A stretch of 64,000 nucleotides of DNA from Alnus glutinosa (taxonomy: Eukaryota; Streptophyta; Magnoliopsida; Fagales; Betulaceae): positions 3,428,001 to 3,492,000 of the forward strand of contig NC_084888.1 of assembly GCF_958979055.1 (NCBI RefSeq), given 5' to 3'. The notes below the pieces were generated by a model, which had not been told where the DNA came from, did not search any database, and saw only the letters and a list, made by a program, of their open reading frames with translations. A program made the position numbers and the translations under genes. The stretch's first letter is position 1, and every line of letters begins with the position of its first letter. Shown here in pieces: positions 33,727 through 46,628 of this stretch.

Positions 33727-34225
33727 ATCCACCCTGAGCTTGTTCAAAAATTCAAATACGCAACCTCTTGTTCTCTCTTAGATTCTCTTTGAGTTGAGTC
33801 TGTATTGCTTTCGTTTCGTTTGGGATGGGTCAGTGTCGGGCAGACAGTCAATTTAAAGGACTTGGGGGACACGGGGTTTCATCATGGAGACCGTACTACA
33901 CGGCGAGAATTTTCTTTAACGGGTGGATTGAACTTTTATTCGATTTTCCGAATCGTGCAGGAATGGTATCTGTCTAGACAGCGTACAATTAATTGCATTT
34001 ATGTCATTTTGGTACGTCACATGCATGTTAGAAATGAAATTCCCTGGATTATGCCTTGGTCCTAAAAGTTAGGTAGAAATATGATTCAGATGTCTAATTA
34101 CGAAATGATTTAGAAATTTCTTTTAAATTGGGTTGAAAAAGTTTTTTTAATTTAATTTATAAAATTGTCATATGTTTCTTAACATGTAAGAAATACAAGA
34201 CTTTTTAATTAACATGTAAACAACG

Positions 34226-34399
34226 AGTAATGCTATATATTCATCATTTTATCATTCTTTTATTCCAAAAGTTTATGACTTTTTAGAATCATCATTAAAT
34301 TTGGAATGTATCATTATTGAATTTTGATATAATGATGATTTTAAAAGTCATATTAACTTTGGAAATAAAAATATGATAAAGTAATATGTAGCATTACTC
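34226..34399. mobile_element. MITE of the GAGTAATGCTA family, duplication decayed
   Basis: Ends GAGTAATGCTA and TAGCATTACTC are perfect inverted repeats of 11 bp, and the interior is imperfectly palindromic (GACTTTTTAGAATCATCATT against AATGATGATTTTAAAAGTC). The flanking 9-mers do not match well, so the insertion may be older than those at 1120, 20387 and 22914. Confidence 0.7.
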
Positions 34400-36216
34400 A
34401 TAAGAAGTACGTAATTTTTAATATAACTATTAAAATAGCATGTAAGAAAATTTTTAATTAACACGACAGAAAATTTCAAAAAAAAAAATAACAAGATAGA
34501 AGACATGATTTTTAATAGAATTATTAAAATAAATAGCATGTGATAATTAAATATTAAAAAATGGTCAGGATCGTAAATTAAAAAATCTGTATTATGTTAA
34601 CTCAGGGTATATATTACTTTTCTTCCTAAAAAAAGCTCATCGCATTACTTTTTTTTTTTTTTGGAATAAGCGTATTAATTAAACACTAACCAAAGTTGTT
34701 TTAGGGTGAAAAAGGACTCTATTTGTTAATGTTATTTTACTTGAAAAAGTGTTTTTGATGCTATTGTACTATTGTCTATTACGATATAAATGCAAAAATA
34801 AATTTTAGTATTTTAAGTTATTTGTTAATATTTTTTAAATTTTAATTTTAAAAAAGTTATCTAATATTAGAAGAAAAATATGGCTAAATGTGTAGAAGAT
34901 CAATTAGAAATAGTTATAACTTATCGTACAAAACTAGACCCCGCCGCTTAGGATCAAATCATCAAAATAAAAAGTTACTAAAAGGTAGAGAGGAGAGGGA
35001 GGGGAGAAGCCAAATGGAGGCAGAAGCGGATCTTGCCAGTTGCCACAATCCAAATCCACGAAAAGTTTCACTTTTCTGTCGGCCTGCCTTTGTTGAAGCA
35101 CGAGTGGGATTAGACTGATTGGTGAGCATGTTGGAGGTAGACAGGTACTTCTTCCTTTTATATATATATACACTGAGGCCGATTCAATGGAGAAGTTTGG
35201 TGATTATTTATGTAATTAAATATTTATTTAAATAATGGTAAAAATTAATTGATGTGATATAAAATTTGAGAATATTTTATAAAAAATGAAAAAAAATTTG
35301 TTTTGTAGTAGATTTTTTTTTTATTTAAATAATAATAAAAAATTATTGATGTGATGTAAAAAGTATAAAAAAATTATAATATTTTTTATTTGATTTTTTT
35401 CGGAAAAGTAAAAAATGTGTTGAAAAATTTAGGAGTGCTTGCCAAACAGCTTCATTGGCAAGGCCAGAATTTTTGGACTTAAAGGCCAGAATTTGAGACG
35501 AGATTTTTTTATATTTATATATTAAATAATATAATTTATTTTAATTTTTGTATTATATTTTAATTTAAAATTATTCTTTATCTCCTTAAAGATTCAATGT
35601 TATATTGCTCATAGCAAATCTATATAAATTTTTTTTTCCTTTGAGTTTCAATTAATGATTTATTTTTCTCTTTTTTAAACTTTTTTATACATCCAAATGC
35701 ATATTTCTAACGACATTTATAATAAAAAGACATTTGCAAATAAAGATACGATACATTACAACCTCAAGATATAACTCATTACCACTTTTGTCCAAGGGAC
35801 AACTTTTACTCTTTTTTTTTTTTTGAAAAAAAAAGAAAACTCAAAAGCTAACTAGGGACCACCTTATATATTGAGATAGCAAAATATCATATCTCTTGTA
35901 AATAAAATGAATAATGATTCCCTTATAACTCTCACACAACTCTTAAATACATTGAGTGAGACCCACACGTGAAACCCATATAAATAAGTTTTACCCGATG
36001 TGTGTGTTGTGTAAAAATTGTATGGGACGGGTCGTAAGGAATCACTCTCCCTCTCAGCCCGTGCAAGCATCAGGAATGCACTCGAAATTGCGTGCAAGGG
36101 AACAGTTGCCACGTTGCTAAAGCAAGCCTGTGCCTTCGCTCTTTTAAAACACAAAAATTAAGCAGAACGACCACATCTTTTGGATAATCTAACTTCTAAG
36201 CTCATTAAGTGAACGG

Positions 36217-36234
36217 TATAAAACAAAGCACGTG
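36217..36234 (+). promoter_or_regulatory. Candidate TATA box and G-box upstream of CGLD27
   Basis: TATAAAAC at 36217-36224 is followed by CACGTG at 36229-36234. If used, transcription would start near 36250 and leave a 5' UTR of about 300 nt before the ATG at 36546. A G-box downstream of the TATA box is unusual, so the site is tentative. Confidence 0.3.
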
Positions 36235-36545
36235 GACACCAAGCTTGTACACATTACCAACTCAAATTGGGCCACGACGAAATGGTAGTCCCTCATTGGT
36301 GCCAGTTCTGTCCCATTGGCGAAAAAAATGCCCCGTCATATATGAAGCAACGAAATGTTTTTATATCCATTATTCCCCTCCACGTAAATAATACATGGTC
36401 TCTGAAAGACACACCACTAGTCCTCTAATCTAACCTTGTTCTTCCTATCTTTCTCCAAACTTAACCAAGATCGAACACAGAAATTAATTCAGAATATTAC
36501 CTCTGCGGGCACCCATCATAGTCTTTAGTCAAATTCTGGAAATAA

Positions 36546-36795
36546 ATGCTCAGGTTAAATGTGTATTGCTCTCTGATTCCCAGTTCAAGCCATGTCAAGC
36601 TTGGAAGCAGCAATGGTTCATGGATCGTTCACTACAACAGGACTTGGAAACCGAGTCAGGGGATTTACGTCAAGGCCTTGAGAGATGGGGAAACAAGCGG
36701 ATTCCGTGGTCGGAATTGGGACCCTGGGTTGGAAATTGAGGTTCCTTTTGAACAAAGGCCGGTATGTTCACACACTAAAACTATGTAGTTTTATT

Positions 36796-36830
<35 letters not shown>

Positions 36831-39800
36831 AATTTTATATATATATCTATGAGCAATAACACTAAAACTATGTAATTGTTGTCGGGAAAAGAGTATATAC
36901 CTGTTATAGAAACTGCTTCCCTCGTTGGTCTCTGGAAATCATCAAGCAGAGAAAACATCACTTTTCTGTAGAACTTTATGGCTGCACTAACCCCTTAAAC
37001 CATCAAGCAAAAACCTGTAATACAACTTTCTGTAGAACACTTCACTTTTCATAAGTTCTCGCTAATCTCATGTTATATAAAAGAAGGGGATAAACGTGGA
37101 TAATTTCAAAAGGATGATAGTGGGTGAAGCGGCTCTCATTGGCAGAGAAAATTTATTCAATAGATTCAGGCATATTATGTGTTGTTTGCCGATTCATATA
37201 CTTGACAGTTATTTGCTTCTCTCATAGGTGAACGAGTACTCATCTCTAAAAGATGGAGCCCTATATTCGTGGGGTGAACTTCGTCCTGGGCCCTTTTTCC
37301 TTCGTCTTGGAGGCCTCTGGTTAGTAGCTTTCACAAGTCTAGGAGTGCCAATTGCAGCTGCAAGCTTTAATCCTTCAAGGGTAAGACCAAAATGAAGCCA
37401 CCTCTTTTGTGTTTTAAGTACTAAACTTTTTCTCTTTTGGCCCGTTTGTGAATAAATATTACAAGAAATATTTCCTGAACAAGAGCAGAACACATATGAA
37501 CCATCATAATTGATCTACAAGAAGACTCTCTCAAAAACCACAACCTCTTTATATTTAGAACAATACCTGATCTTTGCAAAATTACAGAGACAATTAATAA
37601 AATAGTTTCACACCAACACGGGCAGAATACCTGTAAAACCCAGCCAGGTATATTTTCATTGTTGAACAATCTTTCTTCTAGTATTTATTTTTACAATTCT
37701 TTATGTTCCAATCTTGCAGGAACCTCTAAGATTTGTGCTAGCAGCTGGAACAGGAACTCTGTTCCTTGTGTCATTAATTGTCTTAAGAATTTACCTGGTA
37801 TCTTCTTCTTCTTCTTCGTGTTGGTCTTTTCATATCTGGAGTATGTGGGTTTAACTTTGGCAGCAAGCACTGACAGGAGAACTTTTTGAGAGAATAGTTA
37901 CAAAGGCTACGTATTAAATGATAGATACAAAAACATTAGAATGGTCTGTTGCACTCTGACAACAATTAAAGAATTTCTCTGGAAGAGTTCACTATTTCAA
38001 TTGTTTGTCTTTCACTTACCAATCAAGGACCTTGTGGCACTATAGACATGCACAACCTCAGGAGCACTCACAGGAATTGTTAACAGCTGTCAGGTTTAAA
38101 TATGAAACATCATTCGCTAGTATTCTTATAACTGATAAACGATTTGAATAATGCATGTTGCAGGGATGGAGTTATGTTGGTGATAGACTTCTATCAGCAG
38201 TAATACCCTACGAAGAGAGTGGATGGTATGATGGGCAAATGTGGGTAAAGCCACCCGAGGTTAGCAACCTTTTTGTATCTATCTATCTATGTTTCTTTCT
38301 TTCTTGTGAGGAGACCAGGTGAATAATTAGCAACAGGCAAATACTGTGAATACCGTCTATTCCTTTTCTGCGTATTTGTAACAAAGATGTATTTCTGCTA
38401 CCGAGTACTTAATTACAAACCTCAACCAGAGGGTGCCAGTAAAATAATAAAAAGTGGATTAGTTAACCTCTTAAGAGTACTTTGACCAAAAAATGCTAGA
38501 AGTTTTTAACCAAAAGGCAGTCTAGATAGATTTAATGCAAGACAAGATCTACAGAAGAGCCAAATAATCACATAATGCTGTGACGGGAGTGTTTAGATTT
38601 TGATTTTGCTCTGCTGAAGATGTATTACTATGGCTTAACATTAAAGCTCGGTAGTTCACAAGGTTGCTGCCATGTTTGTGTATGCGGATGCATCACGCAT
38701 GTCCAGAATATCCTATTTGACGCGCAGGGTCATTAGAGATGCTGGATATTTTAGTATAGAACATCGCCATCCCTAGCAATCAGCAAAACATAAGTCTGAA
38801 ACTTCAGAACTGTCGACAATGACTCATTAAGCTTCACAAGTATAAAAATCGTATAGAGCCAAGTAAGAGGGAATATTTACTATCAGAATAAACGAAATGC
38901 TTTAATGCAAGCAAATCCAGATAATTACATCTGTTGGTGTTAACTGCACTAGACCATTCCATTTTGCCACCTTGCTTCAATTAGTACAATCCGGATGGCA
39001 GCCAACAACTCAGGGAAGGATCCAAATGGCTGGTGTAAATCAGGTATATAATCTTAAACCAGCGTCTAAAAGAAAAAAACAAGTAAAATTTTAGTTAATT
39101 TTAAGACTTTCAACTATAGTTGTTCAAGAGACAACCATAAATTGAGCATTCTGGTTGATGACACAACAGAATGAGTACAGTAATAAGGTCATAAGTTGTT
39201 TTTCATTATGCTCAGCAGGCTCTTAAAGGTAACTATCGAAAACTAATAACTCCTTTTTTCTTACGTTGCAGATCCTGGCTCGTGATAGACTGTTGGGCTC
39301 TTACAAGGTATTAACCAATGCGAATGACTTTGCTAATCCTTGAGAAGTACAGCAACCAAAGTGGTATACCTGCATGAAACATCACACACACACACACACA
39401 GAGATGGACACCAATATAATTGTTGTAAGCATTGTGTTGGTGCGGTATGAACTACAGTTTATGATGCTTTTTAGTGGACTATGAAATTCATGCTGAAAAT
39501 TAATGCCTCTAGGTTAAGCCAGTCATCAAAAGGCTGAAACAGACACTAGTAGGAACAGGGGTATTACTTGTTACAGCAGTTTTGCTATTCATCTTTGCTA
39601 CACCAGTGGAGCATTTTCTTCAAACCACCTTTGGCACAAAAGGAAACCCATCAGACGTTCCAGCTTCAAAGATCAGCACAAAGCTTAATATAAGGTATAA
39701 ATCCATTAATAGAGATTCTAATCATGCCATTAACAAAGCAGCTAATATACTCCTACTACGTCCTCACAAAGTCTTTTTTGTAAATCATGTAGAAAAGAGG

Positions 39801-39955
39801 AATTGCTTAAATTGCCTGCCGGGGTGATGGCTGATGACGATCTAGCAGCAGCAGCTGCTGAGGCTGCTGATGGAAGACCAGTGTATTGCAGAGATAGGTT
39901 TTATCGTGCATTAGCAGGTGGACAGTACTGCAAATGGGAGGATCTAGTCAAATAA
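36546..39955 (+). CDS. CGLD27: CGLD27 / Ycf36-like plastid membrane protein
   Basis: Exons: 36546-36761, 37228-37380, 37720-37797, 38164-38259, 39272-39307, 39513-39694, 39793-39955; 924 nt, 307 aa. This DUF1230 family (Ycf36 in algal plastids) is conserved in the green lineage and diatoms; it is linked to iron homeostasis and photosynthesis but its reaction is unknown. Residues 1-65 are Ser/Arg-rich and low in acids, fitting a chloroplast transit peptide. The conserved part begins PFEQRPVNEYSSLK, followed by membrane segments at about 96-117, 128-149 and 204-222, the GWSYVGDRLLSAVIPYEESG loop, and a C-terminal GRPVYCRDRFYRALAGGQYC segment with two Cys. All exons join in phase. The start was chosen as the first ATG giving a transit peptide; it could vary. 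Confidence 0.93.
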
Positions 39956-42408
39956 AGGGAAAGAAGGAGGCACAAATCATAATAAATTTTAATATTATCA
40001 TTCTGCCCTGTTATTTCTATTTACAAGATGTTAACATTTAAAGTTTTATCCCATTATTTAAGGAAACAATTTACATTGTTGGAAAGAATCAGAAGCATAA
40101 CCATAGTGTTGAAGTAAATGGTGGAGAATATTTGGGATCACAAATATAAGCACTGCTGTGGGTAATAATACGGATCATTACATGTTCAACACACCTGTAC
40201 ATGTAATTCATTAATGGAAAAAAGACAACATAACCCAAGCTTTCAAAAAAGCCTCTCAGCTTTTTATGATAAGGAAAAGTACACAATAAATACAAGGAAG
40301 CAGCTAAGGCAAACCTAAATATATATAACAGGATTATTGTTCAACTACCGCTAAATTCTTCACACAGTAGCTTCCACCAGATTTGCAATGACCAGCTAGA
40401 ATTTTTTTTTATTCTTCTCTCTTCAGTCTCCACATTAATAGCGATGATATTCCAAGAGATATGATCCCTTCTTTCAATGCCTGAGAACAGCTCCGAAAAC
40501 AATTCATTTAGGAGTGAGCAGAAGAAGTCACTTTTACACCGCATACTACCAGACATCGCTGGACAGGAACATTCCTTGCACATTCAAGGAATCTTATCAG
40601 AAAATAGAAAGGCAAACAATTTCCTGGATATACCGTAAATATCATCTTCGATTCTTCATGAATACCAACACAGGATACAGGATGATAAACTATGCAGAAA
40701 CCACTGCCAGTGCAACTTAGCTTTTTTTTTTTTTATGACCTTGACGAAATGAACAGTTACGCGAAATCAACAGCTAGAGCTATAGGAAAGGTTACTACTA
40801 GTATTGGTATAGGAAACGGCAACCCTTAGACCATTCCTTCCTAAATTCAGCAAAGGTTGGATGATTGACTCACAAAGAGTCATTACGCTACTTTACAATT
40901 GCATGAATCAAACGGGAACCATAAACTCAGTTTATAGCCTGAATAGTGTTGGCTTCCTTCCTGCTCTGCTTCATCCCCGGTCCTATAGCGCAAGTGGTAG
41001 TCTTAACATCCCCCCCACCCTAAACCAAACCAATGGGGGTAAAGATACTACCTGTTCACTTGCCCCCTTCATAGTTCCATTAGTGGGCAGGATGCCTAGA
41101 GGGCGACAACCCCCTTTTCAGACATGTCCTTGACAACCTGGCAGTTGTTCGGTCTCTGCTGTTGGAGCCAGAAGTGCTTGGTCACCGGTTTCCCTTTTCG
41201 TCAATTTAGATACGGATTACAAGCATTCTACCATTGCTGATAGCTGATCCCTTCATATTGTCAGAAAGTCCCTTCCAGTGATGTATGGATATTCTAAAAA
41301 GTTGTTCTTCAATGGTACCAACTCCGAAGGGTCATCTTTGTTAACCCTAATAGCAGGATAAGAGATTTTTTCTTTTGCATAAATAGCTGCCAGTGCAACT
41401 TAGCTTTCTGAAGATCTTGTGTAATTGAATATGAATCCTAAATCAACAGGGTCCTTTCACCTCAGAAATGAAGCATTTATAGAGTCAGAAACCTGCGTAG
41501 TATCCATCCTAAACAATTTTCTTGCACCAACTGAGAATTCTAAACAGCTTTCCTTCAAAAACATCCCTGATTGTTTGTTGCCTTCTTTTTGAATCTTCAA
41601 GATCTAGAGTTCTATAGGCAAGAGCAAGTAAATACATTGCTGGATGGAGCCTCCTGCACATATATAAATGAAATGCAGTAAGAGTGCACTTCCAAAATCC
41701 CAGTATCTTTGACTCGTGTTACCTAAATTTGATGCATCAACTTCTCCAAATCAATTGAGTACCTATAAGGTATGCATCCATTACAAAGAGTCATAGCCTC
41801 TCTTTTTTTCTTCTTTTTTTTTTTTGTGTGTGTGTGTGTTATTTGGTTTGAGCATATAGTTCACATTAACTTCCATAGCATTTGATTCTAATTCATTATA
41901 TACCATATTCTTCATTATTAATTTTACCTTCCTTGTATCCTATATTCTTCATTATTAATTATTCTCTGCCAAAGATATCCCAAGTTCTATAGTTATCAAT
42001 TATGAAAGTTGAGAAGGGTAACATAAATTAGGATGGGGATGACCTTATTATTTTTAGGTCAACATAAATTAAAGAGGTTTCGAGTCTAAAAAATGGCTTG
42101 TAACAAAGGCAGCTTCAATTAAAAGAACACCCCCCCCCCCCCCCCCCAAAAAAAAAAAAAACTGAAATTTGAAGAATATCTGAAGAAAAATAAGAAGATT
42201 CAATTTCATTTCTCAAGCCATGTCCCAACTTGCCATATTCTTTAACACTAAGATTTACTGATTCTATACATTTGGCTATTATTCTATCAAAGTCGAAGTT
42301 GATTCCAAACAAGTTTAGAAGCAAAATATCCGTCCTAGACTATTTAGTGGTCAATCACACAACAAATGGAAACAGCTCAAGCAGTTGCTAAGGCTACGTG
42401 TTATGAAC
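39956..42408. other. Intergenic region between convergent CGLD27 and J-domain genes
   Basis: Both 3' UTRs fall here. The main identifiable content is a poly(A)-type retroinsertion at 40725-41386. A (TG)n microsatellite follows a poly(T) at about 41813-41838 and a C15-18/A14 mixed run occurs at about 42128-42161. No gene was recognised in the remaining sequence. Confidence 0.5.
40725..41386 (-). mobile_element. Poly(A) retroinsertion with perfect 21-bp target duplication
   Basis: Direct repeats at 40704-40724 and 41387-41407 are identical over 21 bp (CTGCCAGTGCAACTTAGC plus TTT). The inserted segment begins, on the plus strand, with a T run, that is, a poly(A) tail on the minus strand. On the minus strand an LTR-element-like polypurine tract (GGGTGGGGGG at 41020-41011) is followed by ATGTTAAGA, so the copied RNA may have been the 3' end of an LTR retrotransposon carried in by LINE machinery. 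All frames contain stops. Confidence 0.7.
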
Positions 42409-45400
42409 TTACTTGTCAAATTCTTCACTTGCATCAAAGCCATCCCAATACCTTTGTGATGGGACAGTCCGACCTCTCTTATCTCTGCCAAATGTTTCAA
42501 CATACCAACCACCAATGTCATGCATGCCACATCGAGGCTCGAACAGCCAAAATCTGTTGAAGTAGGTTCAGAAGATCAAGGAGTACAACGTAGGATTTCT
42601 ATGAAGAGATTTCATATGGTTAGTGCAAGAGACATAGTAAGACATGACATTTACAAATATTGATTTTGTTGATTGCATACAGATATCAAAACCTTAACTT
42701 GAGAACAATTAGTAGTTTGTATTCCTTTGGGTATCATCTTCAATGTCTTATGCACCCCTAAATCCTAAACACGAAAGAAGGAAGATTTAGATCATTTCAG
42801 GAAGGCATTATTCAACTAACCTTGGTGGGCATTTAACTATTTACCAAAGTGGCTGCTCATAAAACACAGGTAAAAAAATGAAACACAGCCCAAATCAAAT
42901 TCACCACATTGGCCAATAAACTCGATTAATTTTTTATTTTTTATTTTAAAAAAAAGTATATTCAAAAAAGCACAGTGGGGCGTAACCCAAAGTACATAGG
43001 ATGTATACTGGAAACCCCTAATCCATAGAGAAAGAAGAAAACAAATAAAAAATCAGAAAAAGTACAGTCAGACATAGTAGTCAACGTCACTCTCCACGTA
43101 GACAAGGTTTGTAGCACTAATGCTTTTGGGTTTCAACAAAATCTGGAGAAACATATGTAGACTAAAAATCTCACCAAGTTTTTGGCTGGTGACATCAAAC
43201 CTTAAGAAAATGAACAAATAATAAGGAACATAGGAAGCTCACTAAGTTTTCGGCCGGTGACATCAAACCTTAAAAAAATGAACATATAATAAGGAAAAAA
43301 GGACAACTACGCATGACCAAAATCACATGATGCTCTTTGACTGCGGACCGAACCCAATGACAGGAACCGAAACTTATTTACAAGCAAAATATTAAAGATT
43401 ATCAGTGAAACCTATTAGAACAAAAGCTCACAGCCATAAAAACATAAAGGGATTGGGAGCAAAGCAAATTTAGTTTTTCCAGCTACAATAATTGGGGTGA
43501 GAGATAAATTGGTTTGAGAAGTGAAATAGTTATAACTTGTCCATTATTAGGATTTAAGAAATTCCATAGCTGTCACAGCTTACTTGCTCGGGGGTAAACG
43601 GGCTCTACTGCATCTACACTCACAAACAGAAACTTCTTCTTGCACACAATACCAGTGCATGTGCTTCACCTAAAAAAAAAAGATGAAAAAATAAATCAAA
43701 ATATATTACAAACGCAGGCTGTATATTGCACCAATTTATCCAAAATAGAGCTCATCTGGCACTTTAGAATTACAATCATACAAACAGGCATGGAGATCAC
43801 TTGAGGCAATCACCTATGGTTAACTCCAAATAGAGCTCCAAAAAGTTCTTAACCCATGAATTATCTTAATGTAAATGGGAACTTACGCAAGAGGCCTGGA
43901 GGTGGCCCTAGTATGAGGGACAACTAAACATCAGTCAGGCAAATGCGGTGGATAAGATGTACACCAATGCGAAAACATTTTCCTGGCATAAACGAACCCC
44001 ACTAAAAATAAAAGAGGCACTCAAATCAACACCGATGCTGGAAAAGTACGTAAAAACAAGAGTAATACAAAGGATGTTATGCATGGTCCTCAAATTTCAT
44101 AGCATTTTTTTCAATCAAAAGCTATAAAGGAACAAAAAGTTTATCCAATCATGCCTGCCACAACAAAAAGCTTTTGTTCAGGTAATCTTCTCAACTGTTT
44201 GCAAATGGTTCTTGGCACGGGGCATCATGCAATTTAGCCAATCAAAAGAAGGTGCATCGTACAATGATATGCATCCACAGATGCAAGAAGCAACTATATC
44301 AAAAAATTAGTACCTTCAGTGATAGTACATCAGTATAGAAAGTATGCAAGGTCATTGGACACCCCTAGCATTTTTTCCACCAGAGGTTAAAAGGAAACCA
44401 AGAGATGGTTCTCGTTGTCAACGATACCAATTCAGTTGTAGGCTAATCATTTTCAATCAGTTGGAAATGATTTACTATATGTCTTATGCGGCATTTGCAA
44501 CAAAGCACTATCATGTAGGGACTATGATATGCCTTTGGTCTGATAGAATATGAAACAGCAACAAGGGAGAATTGCAATAATATCAAATAAAAGACTAAAA
44601 CTTGGCAAGGATGAAAAGTTAAAAAAACATAATAACTGAAGGGAACCAGTTTTACAAACCAGCAATGTTCTGTGCTTAATAATCACATGGGTGTTTGTAC
44701 CATTGCTATCATAAACAAAGCAAGACCCTTCTTCTGGGCTAGTCCCCAGTCCAATTATAGTTCCCAGCGGAATCTTTGATCCAACTGCACCAGTAGAAAA
44801 CTGATCTGTGGAGAACTCATCGCTAGTAGGCATGGATGGATCTTCATGTGAGCTAAGAAATACATGTATCTGATCTTGAGCATCTTCATTCTGTAAATCG
44901 TCGCAATGGCTTTTAGGAGGCACTCTAGTGGCCACAGCAACCACCCTTCTAGATACATGCAACTCTAGATCTTTATATGCATCTGAAGTGTGCTCGATAA
45001 AATTCCTAGATTGCATCAGAGGAGTTCCAAAATCATCCATGCTTTCAGAGCTCATGTGGATGCCCATATTCTGAAAGGTAGGACAGATGCCTGAATCTAT
45101 AGATGCAAACGAAGTTAATTTTTCATTGCTGGCAAAAGATATTTCAGGAATCCTATTGACCAAGCAGACCATCCCAAACAGATCACGCCCTGAAACCAAG
45201 TGCAAAACCTCAGGAGTTTCATAGACAGACCTCTCCTCAGCTTCAAAGCGGTCAGGAAGAAGATCCATTGACTCAATTATTGGGCCATAGAACGCTGCAT
45301 GTATGGCTGAATAAAAATCCCTTTCAAGCACATCAAAATAGCCTGTTCCAACAACCACCTTCTTCTCTGACACTATATCGTTTATAGCATATCTATACCA

Positions 45401-46478
45401 CTTTAACCATTCAACAACTTCCATCTGCTTAAATGTTGTTATATGGGATCTATATGTTGATAACCTTGATCCTTGTCCAGAATGTTTCTGCAAAAGCCTT
45501 CTCTGCCATAACAGATACCTGTCATAATGGACCCTCTTCTCAGAATCTGAAAGAATCTGCAATCCATTTTAATTATTCTGTGAGGTCAGAATACCCTGTA
45601 ATGTCAAAGCATGCCATAAAAACTGAACATTACCATTACCGACTATAAATGCACATTCCAGCATATATAACAGTTCAGTTTAGAAGTTCATCTAGCAAAC
45701 ACAGACTCCTACTGACAATACCATTACCCACAGTCACAGAAATGCGTACATGACCGTATAAACATATTATCAGCATGAAAAGATATTCCAGCTTGAAACT
45801 CATTCAACTATATCAGTTCAATTTACTATTATACTCAGATACTACAAGCCAATAGAGGACAGAAGATCAGATATTCAACTTAGCCCTTCCAATTCATTCC
45901 CTTTCATCATGTCAAAAGATTGGATTTAAGCTCCTTACAAGGCCAACCTAATCACAAGCAAAGCACTTCGTACCTATTATCAGTACTCAATAAAAATTCA
46001 ATTTCCAAATCAATAGACTACGAAGCCAAAACAATTCGATGATTCGATCTACTCTAGAAACTCAAATTCAGCTAAAAATCACAGACTAACTCGAAAAACA
46101 AACACATTCAACAATACATTTATGATAGAAAACCAGATTAGATTAGTAGAGCTGAGAGCACAGCACCTCATAGGCCGCAAGGATTTGCACGAACCGCTGA
46201 GAAGCAGCCAAATCGTTCTTCGACTCGGCAAGGTCCGGGTGAGTTTCTTTAGCCAATTTGCGAAAAGAAGCTTTGATTTCGGCGAACGAGCTGGTCTCCG
46301 AAACTCCTAAGAGATCGTACGCGTTCTCACCCGGGAACTCGGTCCGAGACGACTCAGTGCCATTGCTGAACCACCGAGTTCCACGACTCGGAAACAAGCA
46401 CTTAATTTTGCTGTGATTTAGTTGAGCTGAGATTTGAGAAATACGCCGGCGGAGATAGTGTCCGGCTAGAGAAGCCAT
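42409..46478 (-). CDS. J-domain (DnaJ-like) co-chaperone, probably mitochondrial
   Basis: Exons in coding order: 46478-46167, 45556-44660, 43669-43584, 42553-42409; 1440 nt, 479 aa. J-domain proteins stimulate Hsp70 ATPase through the HPD motif. The leader (MASLAGHYLRRRISQISAQL, Arg-rich, then SRGTRWFSNG) fits a mitochondrial presequence. The J-domain spans about 52-118 and starts NAYDLLGVSETSSFAEIKAS; HPD is at 80-82 (THPDLAES), and it crosses intron 1 (..AAYE|ILSDSEKRVHYDRYLLW). The rest (WLKWYRYAINDIVSEKKVVV.., VETFGRDKKGR-like end) resembles plant proteins of the At3g05345 type, whose specific role is unknown. A CVQEEVSVCECRC cluster near residue 412 could bind metal. The start was chosen over an upstream in-frame ATG (46643), because a lysine run encoded by the poly(T) lies between. 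Confidence 0.88.
42940..43090 (-). mobile_element. Possible LINE 3' tail in a J-domain gene intron
   Basis: After a T/A-rich run, the sequence CAGTGGGGCGTAACCCAAAG followed by TACATAGGATGTATACTGG resembles, on the minus strand, the 3' end of plant L1 elements (GTATAC..TGTAC..GGGCGCC-type tail, as in the copies at 57291 and 63079). The match is short, so confidence is low. Confidence 0.35.
43171..43300 (+). repeat. 68-bp tandem duplication in a J-domain gene intron
   Basis: TCACCAAGTTTTTGGCTGGT at 43171 recurs as TCACTAAGTTTTCGGCCGGT at 43239, both followed by GACATCAAACCTTAA and AAATGAACA. A few substitutions separate the copies. It lies in the intron between exons 3 and 4. Confidence 0.75.
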
Positions 46479-46628
46479 TTTTTTTTTTTTTTTTTTGGTT
46501 TTTGGTATTGCATTGGTCCCTTTGGAATATGGAATGATGCAGTCCGGAGTCTGACGTGGCGACAAACAGTGAATGTTGGATAGATGGCGGAAGATTTTTT
46601 TTCGTTGATCGGGTCCGATACATTTTAA

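Larger units (their letters stand above)
33727..36545. other. Divergent intergenic region between P4H and CGLD27 genes
   Basis: The genes are transcribed away from each other, so this 2.8-kb region holds both promoters. It contains a MITE of the GAGTAATGCTA family (34226-34399), an AT-rich stretch, a minus-strand TATATATATAAAAGG near 35158-35172 without an obvious gene, and a hairpin-type repeat at about 35911-36045 (ATGATTCCCTTA mirrored by TAAGGAATCACT). No coding gene was recognised. Confidence 0.5.

Noticed and set aside
34888-35118. ORF near a minus-strand TATATATATAAAAGG
   Set aside because: The TATA-like run is part of a TA microsatellite and no conserved protein is found on either strand.
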